Source of the DNA: Lewinellaceae bacterium
GTDB taxonomy: Bacteria; Bacteroidota; Bacteroidia; Chitinophagales; Saprospiraceae
DNA length: 64,000 nucleotides
NCBI GenBank assembly: GCA_020636405.1
Contig: JACJXW010000009.1
Coordinates: forward strand, 1 to 64,000
Direction of reading: 5' to 3'
Below the pieces are notes generated by a model. That model saw nothing but the letters and a program-made list of their open reading frames with translations. It had not been told where the DNA came from and made no database searches. Of the stretch, positions 1-8,403 are shown piece after piece; the first letter of the stretch is position 1; each line of letters opens with the position of its first letter. A program made the position numbers and the translations under genes.

Positions 1-234
1 CGGCAGCGCCTGCCTTCCTGCCATGCTGGCACAGCAGGCGGGCCTGGCAGTAATGGCGGCCGGGAAACCTGGGGAACGGCTACCCGCCTAAGGCTGGACG
101 CTTTAAGAAGCAGGCGAGCTGAAGCCGCCGCTGTTGCGAACACCGAATACCGAACCGCGAACTCGTCCAGCGCCAGACTGCTACCCTGGGGAACTTTTCT
201 ATTCCAATTTTGAACCGCCTACCCGGCAGGCTGA

Positions 235-2265
235 TCACTTCTTAGCCGCCTTCGGCCGGGCCTTGGCCGCCGTCGCCTTTTTGGCCTTCGGCTTGGCGGG
301 CGCCGCTTTGGGCCTGGCGGCTGCCGAGGTTTTCTTTTTGGCTTCCGGCCGTTCGTGCTTCTCCAGTTCCAGGACGATGACGCCCAGGGGCGGCAGGTTG
401 AGCGTTACATTGTACGGGCGGCCGTGCCAGGTCTCCTGGGTGGTTTTCAGCGGGCCTTGGTTTTGAACGGCGCCGCTCCCCCCGTATTCCTTACCGTCGC
501 TGTTGAGCACTTCTTTCCAGGTGCCGGCAAGAGGCAGGCCAACCTTGTAGTTTTGACGGACAACGGGCGTGAAGTTGCAGATGACGGCAACCGGTTTTTC
601 ATTATCGTGGCCGTAGCGCAGATAAGACAGGCTGCTGTTCTGGTAGTCGCCATGGTCGATCCACTGGAAGCCTTCGGGACTGAACTGTTTCTCGACCAAA
701 GCCGGTGAGTTGCGGTAGTAATGGTTCAGTGTTTTGATCCATTGTTGCATACCGCGGTGGTATTGAAACTCGGTAAGCCACCACTCCAGGCCCTTCTCGA
801 TGTTCCACTCGCTGGTCTGGCCGAACTCGCCGCCCATGAAGAGTAATTGGGTGCCCGGGTGGGTGAACATATACCCGAAGAGCAGGCGCAGGTTGGCAAA
901 ACGTTGCCATTCGTCGCCCGGCATGCGCTGTATAAGGGAGCCCTTGCCGTGTACGACCTCATCGTGAGACAGGGGCAGCATAAAGTTCTCGCTGAAGGCG
1001 TACACCAGGCTGAAGGTGATCTCGTTGTGGTGGTACTGCCGGTGGATAGGGTCGTGCTTGAAGTAGCTCAGCGTATCGTGCATCCAGCCCATCATCCACT
1101 TCTGGCCGAAGCCCAGGCCTCCGGTGTAGGTGGGGCGGGAAACGCCGGTCCAGGCGGTAGACTCTTCGGCAATGGTGACCGCATCGGGATATTCTTTGTA
1201 TACGGCTTCGTTGAATTCCTTGAGGAAGGAGATGGCCTCCAGATTTTCGTTGCTGCCGAACTCGTTGGGGATCCACTCACCCTCCTCGCGGGAATAGTCC
1301 AGGTAGAGCATGGATGCCACGGCATCGACGCGCAGGCCGTCCACGTGGTAGTGTTCCAGCCAGAAGAGGGCGTTGGAAATGAGGAAGGAACGTACCTCAT
1401 TGCGGCCATAGTTGAAAATGCAGCTCTTCCAGTCGGGATGGAACCCCTTGCGCGGGTCGGCGTGGTCGTAGAGGTGGGTGCCGTCGAAATCGGCCAGGCC
1501 GTGTGCGTCGGCCGGGAAGTGGGAGGGCACCCAGTCGAGGATGACCCCGATACCGGCCTGGTGCAGGGCATCCATCAGGTACATGAAGTCCTCTGGTGTG
1601 CCGAAGCGGCTCGTCGGGGCAAAGTAGCCGGTGATCTGATAACCCCAGGAAGGGAAGTAGGGGTGCTCCATGACAGGCAGGAACTCCACGTGGGTGAAGC
1701 CCATATCCTTCACATATTTGACCATTTCGTCGGCCATTTCTTTATAACTCAGGCTGCGGGTACCGCCATGGACCTTCTTCCAGGTGCCCACGTGAACTTC
1801 GTATACGGAGTACGGCTTGTCGAGCCCTGAGATGTTCTTGCGGTTGTCCATCCAGGCCTTGTCCTTCCATTTGTAGTCGAGGTCCCAGACGATAGAGGCG
1901 GTATTGGGCGGTATCTCCCAGAACAGGGCGAAAGGGTCGCCCTTTTGCAGGTGGCGGCCGTCCTTGGCGTGGATGTGGTATTTGTACAGTTCTCCCTTGC
2001 CTATGCCCGGAATGAATCCTTCCCAGATGCCCGAGCTGTCCCAACGGGAAGAGAGCGGGTGGCTGTCGCGGTTCCAGTAGTTGAAGTTGCCGACGACGGA
2101 AACTGCTTGTGCATTAGGCGCCCATACGGCGAAGTAGGTGCCCCACTGGCCATCCACCTCGATGATGTGGCTGCCCAGTTTTTCGTATATTTTATAGTGC
2201 TTTCCGGCGCCGAACAGGCTGGTGTCAAAATCGGTCAGTAAGCTGTGGTTGAGAACGGTTCCCAT
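235..2265 (-). CDS. glgB: 1,4-alpha-glucan branching enzyme with Lys/Ala-rich tail
   Basis: Glycogen branching enzyme: it cuts alpha-1,4-glucan and re-joins the piece through an alpha-1,6 bond. The 676-residue protein has an N-terminal CBM48-like early-set domain (about residues 25-115, containing GNFNYWN) followed by a GH13 barrel. Catalytic residues are visible: nucleophile Asp314 in GLRVDAVA, acid Glu367 in TIAEES, and Asp435 in LSHDEVVHGKGS. I start at the ATG at 2265, where homology begins; the frame stays open upstream but looks noncoding. Residues after about 638 form a Lys/Ala/Pro-rich tail resembling histone H1 or AlgP-type repeats, which is not part of normal GlgB. A TAccTTTG promoter element lies 32-39 bases upstream. 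Confidence 0.95.
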   Translation of the reverse strand: MGTVLNHSLLTDFDTSLFGAGKHYKIYEKLGSHIIEVDGQWGTYFAVWAPNAQAVSVVGNFNYWNRDSHPLSSRWDSSGIWEGFIPGIGKGELYKYHIHAKDGRHLQKGDPFALFWEIPPNTASIVWDLDYKWKDKAWMDNRKNISGLDKPYSVYEVHVGTWKKVHGGTRSLSYKEMADEMVKYVKDMGFTHVEFLPVMEHPYFPSWGYQITGYFAPTSRFGTPEDFMYLMDALHQAGIGVILDWVPSHFPADAHGLADFDGTHLYDHADPRKGFHPDWKSCIFNYGRNEVRSFLISNALFWLEHYHVDGLRVDAVASMLYLDYSREEGEWIPNEFGSNENLEAISFLKEFNEAVYKEYPDAVTIAEESTAWTGVSRPTYTGGLGFGQKWMMGWMHDTLSYFKHDPIHRQYHHNEITFSLVYAFSENFMLPLSHDEVVHGKGSLIQRMPGDEWQRFANLRLLFGYMFTHPGTQLLFMGGEFGQTSEWNIEKGLEWWLTEFQYHRGMQQWIKTLNHYYRNSPALVEKQFSPEGFQWIDHGDYQNSSLSYLRYGHDNEKPVAVICNFTPVVRQNYKVGLPLAGTWKEVLNSDGKEYGGSGAVQNQGPLKTTQETWHGRPYNVTLNLPPLGVIVLELEKHERPEAKKKTSAAARPKAAPAKPKAKKATAAKARPKAAKK

Positions 2266-2296
2266 AAAAGTTCGATTGGTTGTTCTTTTGTTTGGG

Positions 2297-2304
2297 CAAA
2301 GGTA
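2297..2304 (-). promoter_or_regulatory. Probable glgB promoter, -7 element
   Basis: Read on the minus strand this is TACCTTTG, a full match to the Bacteroidota -7 consensus TAnnTTTG, preceded by an AT-rich TATTTTG stretch. It would give a leader of about 25 bases before glgB. No good TTG is seen at the -33 position, so the assignment rests on the -7 element and its location. Confidence 0.5.
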
Positions 2305-2476
2305 CAAAATATATGTTGACGCGCGACAGCTTTTGTACGGGGTTAGCACCCTCGCAGGCCAGCTCAGCAGCCGGGAAGCGGGGTATCTGCACATTTATGG
2401 CAAGGCAAAAAAAATATCGGTAAAAGTGCGACGCCTCGATCCGGGTTCTTGTCCAACTAGGAAAAAACATCATCCG

Positions 2477-3055
2477 ATGAAAATCTTGAAAAGCCTTTTT
2501 GCCATGGTCATTGCAGTTATGGCCTTCGCCTGCAACCAGGAACCCGCACAGGAGCCGCAACCGGCGGAACAAATGTCCAAAGAGCAACAGGTGGCCCGCG
2601 GGCAGTACCTGGTGACTATCTCCGGTTGCAACGATTGCCATTCGCCCAAGAAAATGGGCGCCCAGGGCCCGGAACCCGACCCGGAGCGCCTCCTTTCCGG
2701 CCATCCGCAGGATGAACCCCTGGCCCATGTGGACACTTCCGAACTTCGGTCCTGGACACTGTTCTCTCCCGGCCTGACCGCCGCTGTCGGCCCCTGGGGC
2801 GTTTCCTACGCCGCCAACCTGACTTCCGACGATACCGGGGTGGGCCTGTGGACGGAAGAGCAGTTCTTCCGGGCTATACGGGAAGGTAAATACAAGGGCC
2901 TGGAAGGCAGCCGCCCCCTGCTTCCGCCCATGCCCTGGCCCAACTTCGCCCAGATGACGGATGAGGACCTCAAAGCTATATTCGCCTACCTGAAAAGTAC
3001 CAAACCAGTACGCAATATCGTACCGGCGCCGGTTATGCTGGCAGAGCTGAAGTAA
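2477..3055 (+). CDS. Monohaem cytochrome c lipoprotein
   Basis: Class I cytochrome c of 192 residues. A lipoprotein signal peptide ends at the Cys of VMAFAC (residue about 19), so the protein is probably anchored in the envelope. The single haem site is CNDCH at residues 51-55. A later Met in PPMPWPNFAQM is a plausible axial ligand, and a helix of the LKAIFAYLKS type closes the fold, as in many Bacteroidota c-type cytochromes. It is divergent from glgB and monocistronic. I chose the ATG at 2477 because it begins the signal peptide; the longer open frame upstream crosses the glgB promoter. Confidence 0.88.
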   Translation: MKILKSLFAMVIAVMAFACNQEPAQEPQPAEQMSKEQQVARGQYLVTISGCNDCHSPKKMGAQGPEPDPERLLSGHPQDEPLAHVDTSELRSWTLFSPGLTAAVGPWGVSYAANLTSDDTGVGLWTEEQFFRAIREGKYKGLEGSRPLLPPMPWPNFAQMTDEDLKAIFAYLKSTKPVRNIVPAPVMLAELK

Positions 3056-3067
3056 GCTGATCCTCAA

Positions 3068-3126
3068 GCGCGGATGACACGGATGGCTCGAATCTCGCCG
3101 GTTTGAGCTATCCGTATCATCCGTGT
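3068..3126. repeat. Imperfect inverted repeat after the cytochrome c gene
   Basis: About 25 bases starting at the GCGCGGATGACACGG motif are mirrored, with roughly 20 of 25 positions paired, by a downstream arm ending near 3126. No T-tract follows. It may act as a weak terminator for the cytochrome gene or be a dispersed intergenic element. Confidence 0.4.
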
Positions 3127-3285
3127 TCAAGCAAATTGATGAATTAATCCTTCCGCTCATTTTTCCTGCCTGTTAATAAAAAATCCCGCCTTTAGGGAAT
3201 GATCCTGCTTTCTTTGGTGTTCTGTTTTTCGCAATTACGGGTTTTCATAGCTTTATCCCGAAAAGTCCGGCGCAGCCCTGTCCCC

Positions 3286-3313
3286 CAATCAACCAATCAA
3301 CCAATCAACCAAT
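3286..3313. repeat. Octamer tandem repeat CAATCAAC x3.5
   Basis: The 8-base unit CAATCAAC is repeated three and a half times, ending 10 bases before the acetyltransferase start codon. It sits where the leader or ribosome-loading region should be, so a change in copy number could alter expression. Confidence 0.8.
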
Positions 3314-3323
3314 ACCGCGGATC

Positions 3324-3938
3324 ATGTCACCCAATCCAAATACCCTCTTCCCGCTCGCCAACATCGAGCGGCTTTGTTTTTTGAAAAACCTCATTCATAA
3401 CCCGAACATCATTGTTGGAGACTATACCTATTACGACGATTTTGAAGATGTTCGTAACTTTGAGAAAAATGTAAAGTACCTTTTTGACTTTACCGGAGAT
3501 AAGCTCATCATCGGCAAGTTCTGTATGATCGCTTCCGGGGTGGAGTTCATCATGAACGGCGCCAACCACCTGGCTGAGGCGGTGAGTAGTTATCCCTTCG
3601 CCATTTTCGGAGGAAGCTGGAGCCACGCTATGGACGGGAAAGCGTATCCGGTCAAAAGAGATACCGTGATCGGCAACGACGTATGGATTGGCTATCGGGC
3701 CGCCATCCTGCCAGGGGTACATATCGGCGACGGGGCTATCATCGGCGCTTATTCCGTCGTCACTAAAGATGTGGCGCCCTATGCCATCGTCGGGGGCAAC
3801 CCCGCCCGGGAGATCCGCCGGCGCTTCCCGGAAGGACAGATCCGTAAACTCCTGGAACTGCGTTGGTGGGACTGGCCGGTGGAGGAGATATCCCGCAAGG
3901 TACACCTCCTGACGGGCAATGATGTGGACGCGCTGTAG
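3324..3938 (+). CDS. Hexapeptide-repeat acetyltransferase, Vat/CatB (xenobiotic) type
   Basis: A 204-residue left-handed beta-helix acyltransferase. The order of segments (GDYTYYDDF, then DKLIIGKFCMIASGVEFIMNG, then the GNDVWIGYRAAILPGVHIGDGAIIGAYSVV coil, then AIVGGNPA) is that of the streptogramin A (Vat) and CatB xenobiotic acetyltransferases, which transfer acetyl from acetyl-CoA. The conserved catalytic His is probably that of NGANH near residue 80. Family membership is clear; whether the substrate is an antibiotic cannot be told from sequence, since most chromosomal members have unknown targets. The tandem octamer lies directly upstream. Confidence 0.9.
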   Translation: MSPNPNTLFPLANIERLCFLKNLIHNPNIIVGDYTYYDDFEDVRNFEKNVKYLFDFTGDKLIIGKFCMIASGVEFIMNGANHLAEAVSSYPFAIFGGSWSHAMDGKAYPVKRDTVIGNDVWIGYRAAILPGVHIGDGAIIGAYSVVTKDVAPYAIVGGNPAREIRRRFPEGQIRKLLELRWWDWPVEEISRKVHLLTGNDVDAL

Positions 3939-3996
3939 CGACGCTTCCTGCTCCGGTTGGGCTATCTGGAAATCGGTGCCGGTTCAATAAAACGCC

Positions 3997-4539
3997 ATGA
4001 AAAATAATTACATCCTCGAAACACCCCGCCTGCTCCTGCGTGAATTCCAGGAAGAAGATGCCTTTCACTTCTTCGAGCTCAACCAGGACCCGGCAGTGAT
4101 CCGATATACCGGCGACCCGCCCTTCGCATCCATAGATGAAGCCCGGCAGTTCCTGCAGCAGTACGGCCAGTACGAAAAGTACGGCTACGGCCGCTGGGCT
4201 GTATTGCTGAAGTCGCAAGATGCTAAGGGCATTCCCACCTGGATCGGCTGGTGCGGCCTGAAATACATTCCCGAACTGGAGGAGACCGATATCGGCTTCC
4301 GGTTCTACCGCCGTTACTGGGGCCAGGGGTATGCCACCGAGGCTGCCCGGGCCTGCCTGGATTATGGCTTCGGGCCGCTGGGGTTGAACCGGATCGTAGG
4401 CCGGGCCATGGAGGAAAATGGAGCCTCCGTACGGGTGCTGGAAAAGATCGGCCTGGAATTCTGGAAAGAATTTGATTTTATGGAGCATCCCGGCTTATAT
4501 TTCCGAAAGGACAAAAGTCCCCGCCAAAAGGAAATTTAA
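3997..4539 (+). CDS. GNAT N-acetyltransferase, RimJ/RimL type
   Basis: 180-residue GNAT acetyltransferase. The opening ILETPRLLLREFQEEDA and the acetyl-CoA loop region FRFYRRYWGQGYATEAA are typical of the RimJ/RimL group that acetylates protein N-termini or small amines. A final VLEKIGLEF block matches the usual end of the fold. It lies 58 bases after the Vat-type gene and 26 bases before the HAD-GNAT fusion, all on the same strand, so the three acetyltransferase genes may be co-transcribed. The substrate is unknown. Confidence 0.9.
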   Translation: MKNNYILETPRLLLREFQEEDAFHFFELNQDPAVIRYTGDPPFASIDEARQFLQQYGQYEKYGYGRWAVLLKSQDAKGIPTWIGWCGLKYIPELEETDIGFRFYRRYWGQGYATEAARACLDYGFGPLGLNRIVGRAMEENGASVRVLEKIGLEFWKEFDFMEHPGLYFRKDKSPRQKEI

Positions 4540-4565
4540 AGATCACTGATAAACACCCAATACCG

Positions 4566-5858
4566 ATGTTGAAACCGACCAATGCAACTCCTTCCATGCA
4601 GAAGTACGAGAACATAAAGGTCGTTGCCCTCGATGCCGATGATACCTTGTGGGTAAACGAACCTATCTTTCAGCAAACCCAGGAAAAGCTCAGAGAACTG
4701 CTCAGTAGGTACATCGATCCCAAACAGTTGGACGGGCGCCTGTATGAGACGGAACGCAATAACCTGCGCCTGTTTGGTTATGGCGTCAAAGGCTTTGTCC
4801 TGTCCATGATCGAAACAGCCGTTCAGCTATCTGACGGGAAAATTACGGGCAAAGAGGTCAGGCAGATCGTCGATATGGGAAAGGCCATGCTGGAACATCC
4901 GGTCGACCTGCTGGACGGGGTGAAGGAAGCGGTGGAAACCCTGGCGCAATACTATGACCTCATGGTCATTACCAAAGGCGACCTTTTCGACCAGGAGAAC
5001 AAGATCGCCCGTTCGGGCCTGGCCGATTATTTCAAACGGGTAGAGATCGTCTCCGAAAAAGATGAAGCTACCTACCAGGAAGTTTTCAGCCGTAACGGCA
5101 TCCGGCTGGAGGAAGTGCTGATGGTCGGCAATTCATTGAAATCCGACGTATTGCCGATCTGCAAGCTGGGTGGAAAGGCCATCCACATACCCTTCCATAC
5201 CACCTGGGAACATGAAAAGGTGGAGGCCCACCATGCCAATGGTTACGATTACGACGAGATCCGCAACCTCCGCCAGTTGATCCGCTTGCTCAACCCCGGA
5301 AAGAGCCCTGCCTTGAAAGACCAGGAATTGCTCATTGAAGGGAGAGGCTTCCGCCTGCGCCGGTTCCTTACGGATGACGCGTCCAGCCTTGCCCATCACG
5401 CCGACAATGCCAATATCGCCGTTCGCCTGCAGGACCGTTTCCCGCATCCCTATACGGAAGCGGACGCCCGCCAGTTCATCGAGTATGCCCGCAATGCCGA
5501 AATGGAAACGGTTTTCGCTATTGAGGTAGACGGAGAAGCGGCCGGAGCGGTGGGCATCATGTTCCAGCAGGATGTCTACAGCCAGTCCGGTGAACTAGGC
5601 TACTGGCTGGGCGAGGAATACTGGGGCAGGGGCATCGTATCCGAAGCCGTGAAGGCCATGGTGCAGCATGCGTTCAGCGACCTGGGGTTGCGGCGCGTTT
5701 ACGCCCGCATTTTCTCCAATAACGTCGCCTCCAAACGGGTACTGGAGAAAGCCGGCTTTCAGTTTGAAGGCATGGCGCGCCAGGCCGTGGTGAAGAATGA
5801 AAAAGTACTGGATGTTTTCCACTATGCGATCCTGAATCCCGAGATGCCCAACAGGTGA
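4566..5858 (+). CDS. HAD hydrolase fused to GNAT acetyltransferase
   Basis: 430-residue two-domain protein. Residues about 15-235 form a HAD-superfamily phosphatase: motif I ALDADDTLW, a VITKGD motif II region, and a VGNSLKSDV segment holding the acidic motif IV. Residues about 250-425 form a GNAT domain with FRLRRFLTDDA, LGYWLGEEYWGRGIVSEAV (acetyl-CoA loop) and RVLEKAGFQFEG. Each half resembles stand-alone families; I do not recognise the fusion as a named enzyme. An internal ATG at residue 11 (MQKYENIK) is an alternative start. Its 3' end faces a convergent gene across a perfect hairpin. Confidence 0.88.
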   Translation: MLKPTNATPSMQKYENIKVVALDADDTLWVNEPIFQQTQEKLRELLSRYIDPKQLDGRLYETERNNLRLFGYGVKGFVLSMIETAVQLSDGKITGKEVRQIVDMGKAMLEHPVDLLDGVKEAVETLAQYYDLMVITKGDLFDQENKIARSGLADYFKRVEIVSEKDEATYQEVFSRNGIRLEEVLMVGNSLKSDVLPICKLGGKAIHIPFHTTWEHEKVEAHHANGYDYDEIRNLRQLIRLLNPGKSPALKDQELLIEGRGFRLRRFLTDDASSLAHHADNANIAVRLQDRFPHPYTEADARQFIEYARNAEMETVFAIEVDGEAAGAVGIMFQQDVYSQSGELGYWLGEEYWGRGIVSEAVKAMVQHAFSDLGLRRVYARIFSNNVASKRVLEKAGFQFEGMARQAVVKNEKVLDVFHYAILNPEMPNR

Positions 5859-5885
5859 AAAGGAGCCCTCCGAATTTTTGAAATA

Positions 5886-5918
5886 CACGAATTGGGCCTC
5901 AAAGCAGCCCAATTCGTG
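5886..5918. terminator. Bidirectional hairpin between convergent genes
   Basis: A perfect 12-bp stem (CACGAATTGGGC with its complement) and a 9-base loop lie between the convergent stops at 5858 and 5925. T-tracts are weak on both sides. The bases just before the left arm also occur near 34320. Confidence 0.65.
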
Positions 5919-5924
5919 ATGATC

Positions 5925-7055
5925 CTACCTTCCAACTACCATTTTCCGTGCTGTCACCTGCCCCTGTTCATCTACCAACCGGCAGAGGTACAGCCCGGGA
6001 GGCAATCCATCCACCCGGAGTTCCAGGCCATGGTTGCCGGCGGGGAATCGTTCATTGGAGAACGCCCTATGAACGGGCCGGCCCTGGCTGTCGAATACCT
6101 GTAGAGAGAGCTCTGCAGGCGCCGGCAAACTGATCTTCACCATGGCGGCTGTGGACACCGGGTTGGGGCTGATAGAAAACCCCATGTCGGTTTTTCCCCC
6201 TTCCCGGGCGGGTGTTATCGGATTCAGGTTGGTGATCATGCGTACGGACCGGGTTTGGTAGTCGGAAACAAAGAGGGTGTCGCCGGTGATACTGGCCCGT
6301 ATGCCATTGGGGCCGTTGAATTTTGCCACGGAGGCGTCGCCGTCGGCCGAGCCGGCGTTGCTGCCCAGCCACAATTCGGCCTGCCCGGATGGGGCGATCC
6401 GCCAGATCTGGTTTCTGGAAAATAAAGTCGCGTAAAGATAACCGTTGGTGTATGCGATAAAGCCCAGCCATCCACTGGAGCCTGGATGGGAGAAATCTGA
6501 CAGTTCTCCTTCAGGAGACAGCTTGAATATTCTCCGGTCATTGAAGTTGGCGATGTACAGGTTGTAACTTTCATCATAGCAAAGGCCCACCGGCCCGTTG
6601 AAACGGCTGTCGGTGATGAAGTCGGCCAGGCTGCCGTCCGGTGCGATCTTGACCAGTTTATTACCGGTATAGCTGGTGGCGATGAGGGTGTCGCTGTCCC
6701 ACTCCCGAAGCAGCCCGGAGGGGCTGGTGAATTCAGCAAACAGCTCGTAGTTGCCCGAAGCATCGATCTGGTATACCTTGTTTCCCCGGTTGTCGGCCAT
6801 AAAGAGCATCCCGTGGGAATTGTAGGCCAGGCCATTGGGCGTATCAAACCCTGTGGCAAAAACCTCGGCTTGTCCGCCCATATTGAGCTTGCGAAGGGCG
6901 GTGCCATTGTAGTGAGAACCAATGATGCTGCCATCCGGCGCCAGGATGAGGTCATCGTCGATCGGTACATTGGTGGCGACGGTGGAAACGGTTTGGGCAA
7001 AAAGGGCGCTGCAACTCAGCAATCCGAACCAAAGCAGTAGGGTGATTTTTTTCAT
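5925..7055 (-). CDS. Secreted NHL/SMP-30-type beta-propeller with type IX sorting tail
   Basis: 376-residue secreted protein. A signal peptide (LLLWFGLLSCSALFAQ) is followed by about five NHL/SMP-30-like blades with repeated motifs such as GLAYNSHGMLFMADNRGNKV and NGIRASITGDTLFVSDYQT. From about residue 290 comes a type IX secretion sorting domain (FSISPNPVSTAAM, then GLPPGLYLCRLVDEQG and a basic end). By family it is a surface or extracellular ligand-binding or lactonase-like propeller; no substrate can be named. Its stop is seven bases from a perfect hairpin terminator. Confidence 0.88.
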   Translation of the reverse strand: MKKITLLLWFGLLSCSALFAQTVSTVATNVPIDDDLILAPDGSIIGSHYNGTALRKLNMGGQAEVFATGFDTPNGLAYNSHGMLFMADNRGNKVYQIDASGNYELFAEFTSPSGLLREWDSDTLIATSYTGNKLVKIAPDGSLADFITDSRFNGPVGLCYDESYNLYIANFNDRRIFKLSPEGELSDFSHPGSSGWLGFIAYTNGYLYATLFSRNQIWRIAPSGQAELWLGSNAGSADGDASVAKFNGPNGIRASITGDTLFVSDYQTRSVRMITNLNPITPAREGGKTDMGFSISPNPVSTAAMVKISLPAPAELSLQVFDSQGRPVHRAFSNERFPAGNHGLELRVDGLPPGLYLCRLVDEQGQVTARKMVVGR

Positions 7056-7146
7056 AGCTTCTGTTTTTTGAAGAAATGAGAATTACCCCGCAAAGGATGG
7101 GATTTCCGGGCAGCCTGTCGACCCGTTTTGCAAAGTGGGACGGAAA

Positions 7147-8277
7147 TTATGGTTTTTCATTTTGCAGTGCGGCGGCCACTGGCCTGGAATTTTTCAAATA
7201 CGCACTTGGGCTTTGTCCTGCCTCCTTGCGGAAGGCCCGGTTGAAGGCCGATTTGGAGTTGAAGCCGGACTGATAAGCGAGTTCCAGAATGTTGAGGTGG
7301 TTGTTGCGTTTATCCTGCCGCAGAGCGATGAATTCCCGGATGCGGTAGCTGTTGATGAAGTCGAAGAAGTTTTTCCCAAAACCCTGGTTGATCACTCTGG
7401 AGAGTTCATGTTTGGGAATATTCAGGGCTTCCGCCAGGCCGCCGATCTTGATCTCCTGGTTCAGGAAAGGCTTTTCTTTCTCCATAAAACGGGCGAGGCG
7501 TTCCACCCATTCAGCGGGTATTTCCACTTCCGGCCCCGCACTTTCTTCGCGAAGCTCCGGTAATTCCAGCAGTGCCGGATGGAAGTATACCTGATAGGCG
7601 AGAAAATAGATCAGCGCCGCCAGCAGGAACCAGACGATCACATACGCCATGTAGTCGGGCTTCTCCATGGAGTAGTTGTAGGTGAACCCCAGGATCCAGA
7701 TGCCGATCATGGAAAAAGCCAGCACGAAAAAAGGATGAAGGAAGCGCCCCAGGAACGGAGCGGCGTATTTTTGATAGTAAGCTTCACGATAACGATAATA
7801 GGCCCGAAAACTCACAAGAAAGTAGCCGAGAAAACTGATAATGGCGGCGGCTTCGATGACAAACATACAGAAGATGACCTGGGCAACTGTCATGAAATCC
7901 CAGGTGCCGTTAAGGTTGAGGCCCACCGTTGTATTGACCACGGCAACGTGAAAGATAGCAGGCAGATAGTGCAGGTAGATCCGGGGTTTGGAAGGCAATT
8001 TCTGCCGGAGCAGGGAAAGCGTAAAAAAATAGACGAGCGGCCCGCCCAGAAAAAGGATAACGTCGGGCAGCATGATGACAGTTGCAAATTTCTGTACAAA
8101 GGAGGGTTGAAAAGTAGCCCGCCCCAGCATGAGGAGGGAGAGGAGGCCCAGCACAGCGATCAGGTAGAGCAGGGCCTGGCGGTTGGCTTGCTTTTTTTTC
8201 CAAAGCACAAAACACAGGAAAAGCCCTTGGGTGAAACCGGCAATGAGGATGATATCCAACCATTCATTTTGGTACAT
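7147..8277 (-). CDS. Membrane-bound AraC-family transcriptional regulator
   Basis: 376-residue regulator. The N-terminal 240 residues contain about seven hydrophobic segments (for example IILIAGFTQGLFLCFVLW and ALLYLIAVLGLLSLLML), and the C-terminal 100 residues are an AraC double helix-turn-helix (GGLAEALNIPKHELSRVIN and ILELAYQSGFNSKSAFNRAF, then KEAGQSPSAYL). Membrane-embedded AraC proteins are common in Bacteroidota and probably sense an envelope signal. It is divergently arranged with the large BNR-repeat gene at 8404, a possible target; the shared gap is 126 bases. Confidence 0.9.
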   Translation of the reverse strand: MYQNEWLDIILIAGFTQGLFLCFVLWKKKQANRQALLYLIAVLGLLSLLMLGRATFQPSFVQKFATVIMLPDVILFLGGPLVYFFTLSLLRQKLPSKPRIYLHYLPAIFHVAVVNTTVGLNLNGTWDFMTVAQVIFCMFVIEAAAIISFLGYFLVSFRAYYRYREAYYQKYAAPFLGRFLHPFFVLAFSMIGIWILGFTYNYSMEKPDYMAYVIVWFLLAALIYFLAYQVYFHPALLELPELREESAGPEVEIPAEWVERLARFMEKEKPFLNQEIKIGGLAEALNIPKHELSRVINQGFGKNFFDFINSYRIREFIALRQDKRNNHLNILELAYQSGFNSKSAFNRAFRKEAGQSPSAYLKNSRPVAAALQNEKP

Positions 8278-8403
8278 GTCGACAATTTACGGGTGATCTG
8301 GCGGTCCTTTCTCGAAAATATACCTGCACAAAGCGGTACAAAAATACCAAAATTGTATTTTAGCAGCTTTCACTTCGATCGCATTAAACGAAAATCCGAC
8401 CAC

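Noticed and set aside
847..1830. 327-codon frame antisense to glgB
   Set aside because: Shadow of the conserved branching-enzyme gene; composition and lack of any motif show it is not coding.
7579..8403. 275-codon upstream extension of the BNR-repeat gene
   Set aside because: It overlaps the AraC gene in antisense and precedes a clean signal peptide at 8404, so the shorter start is right.
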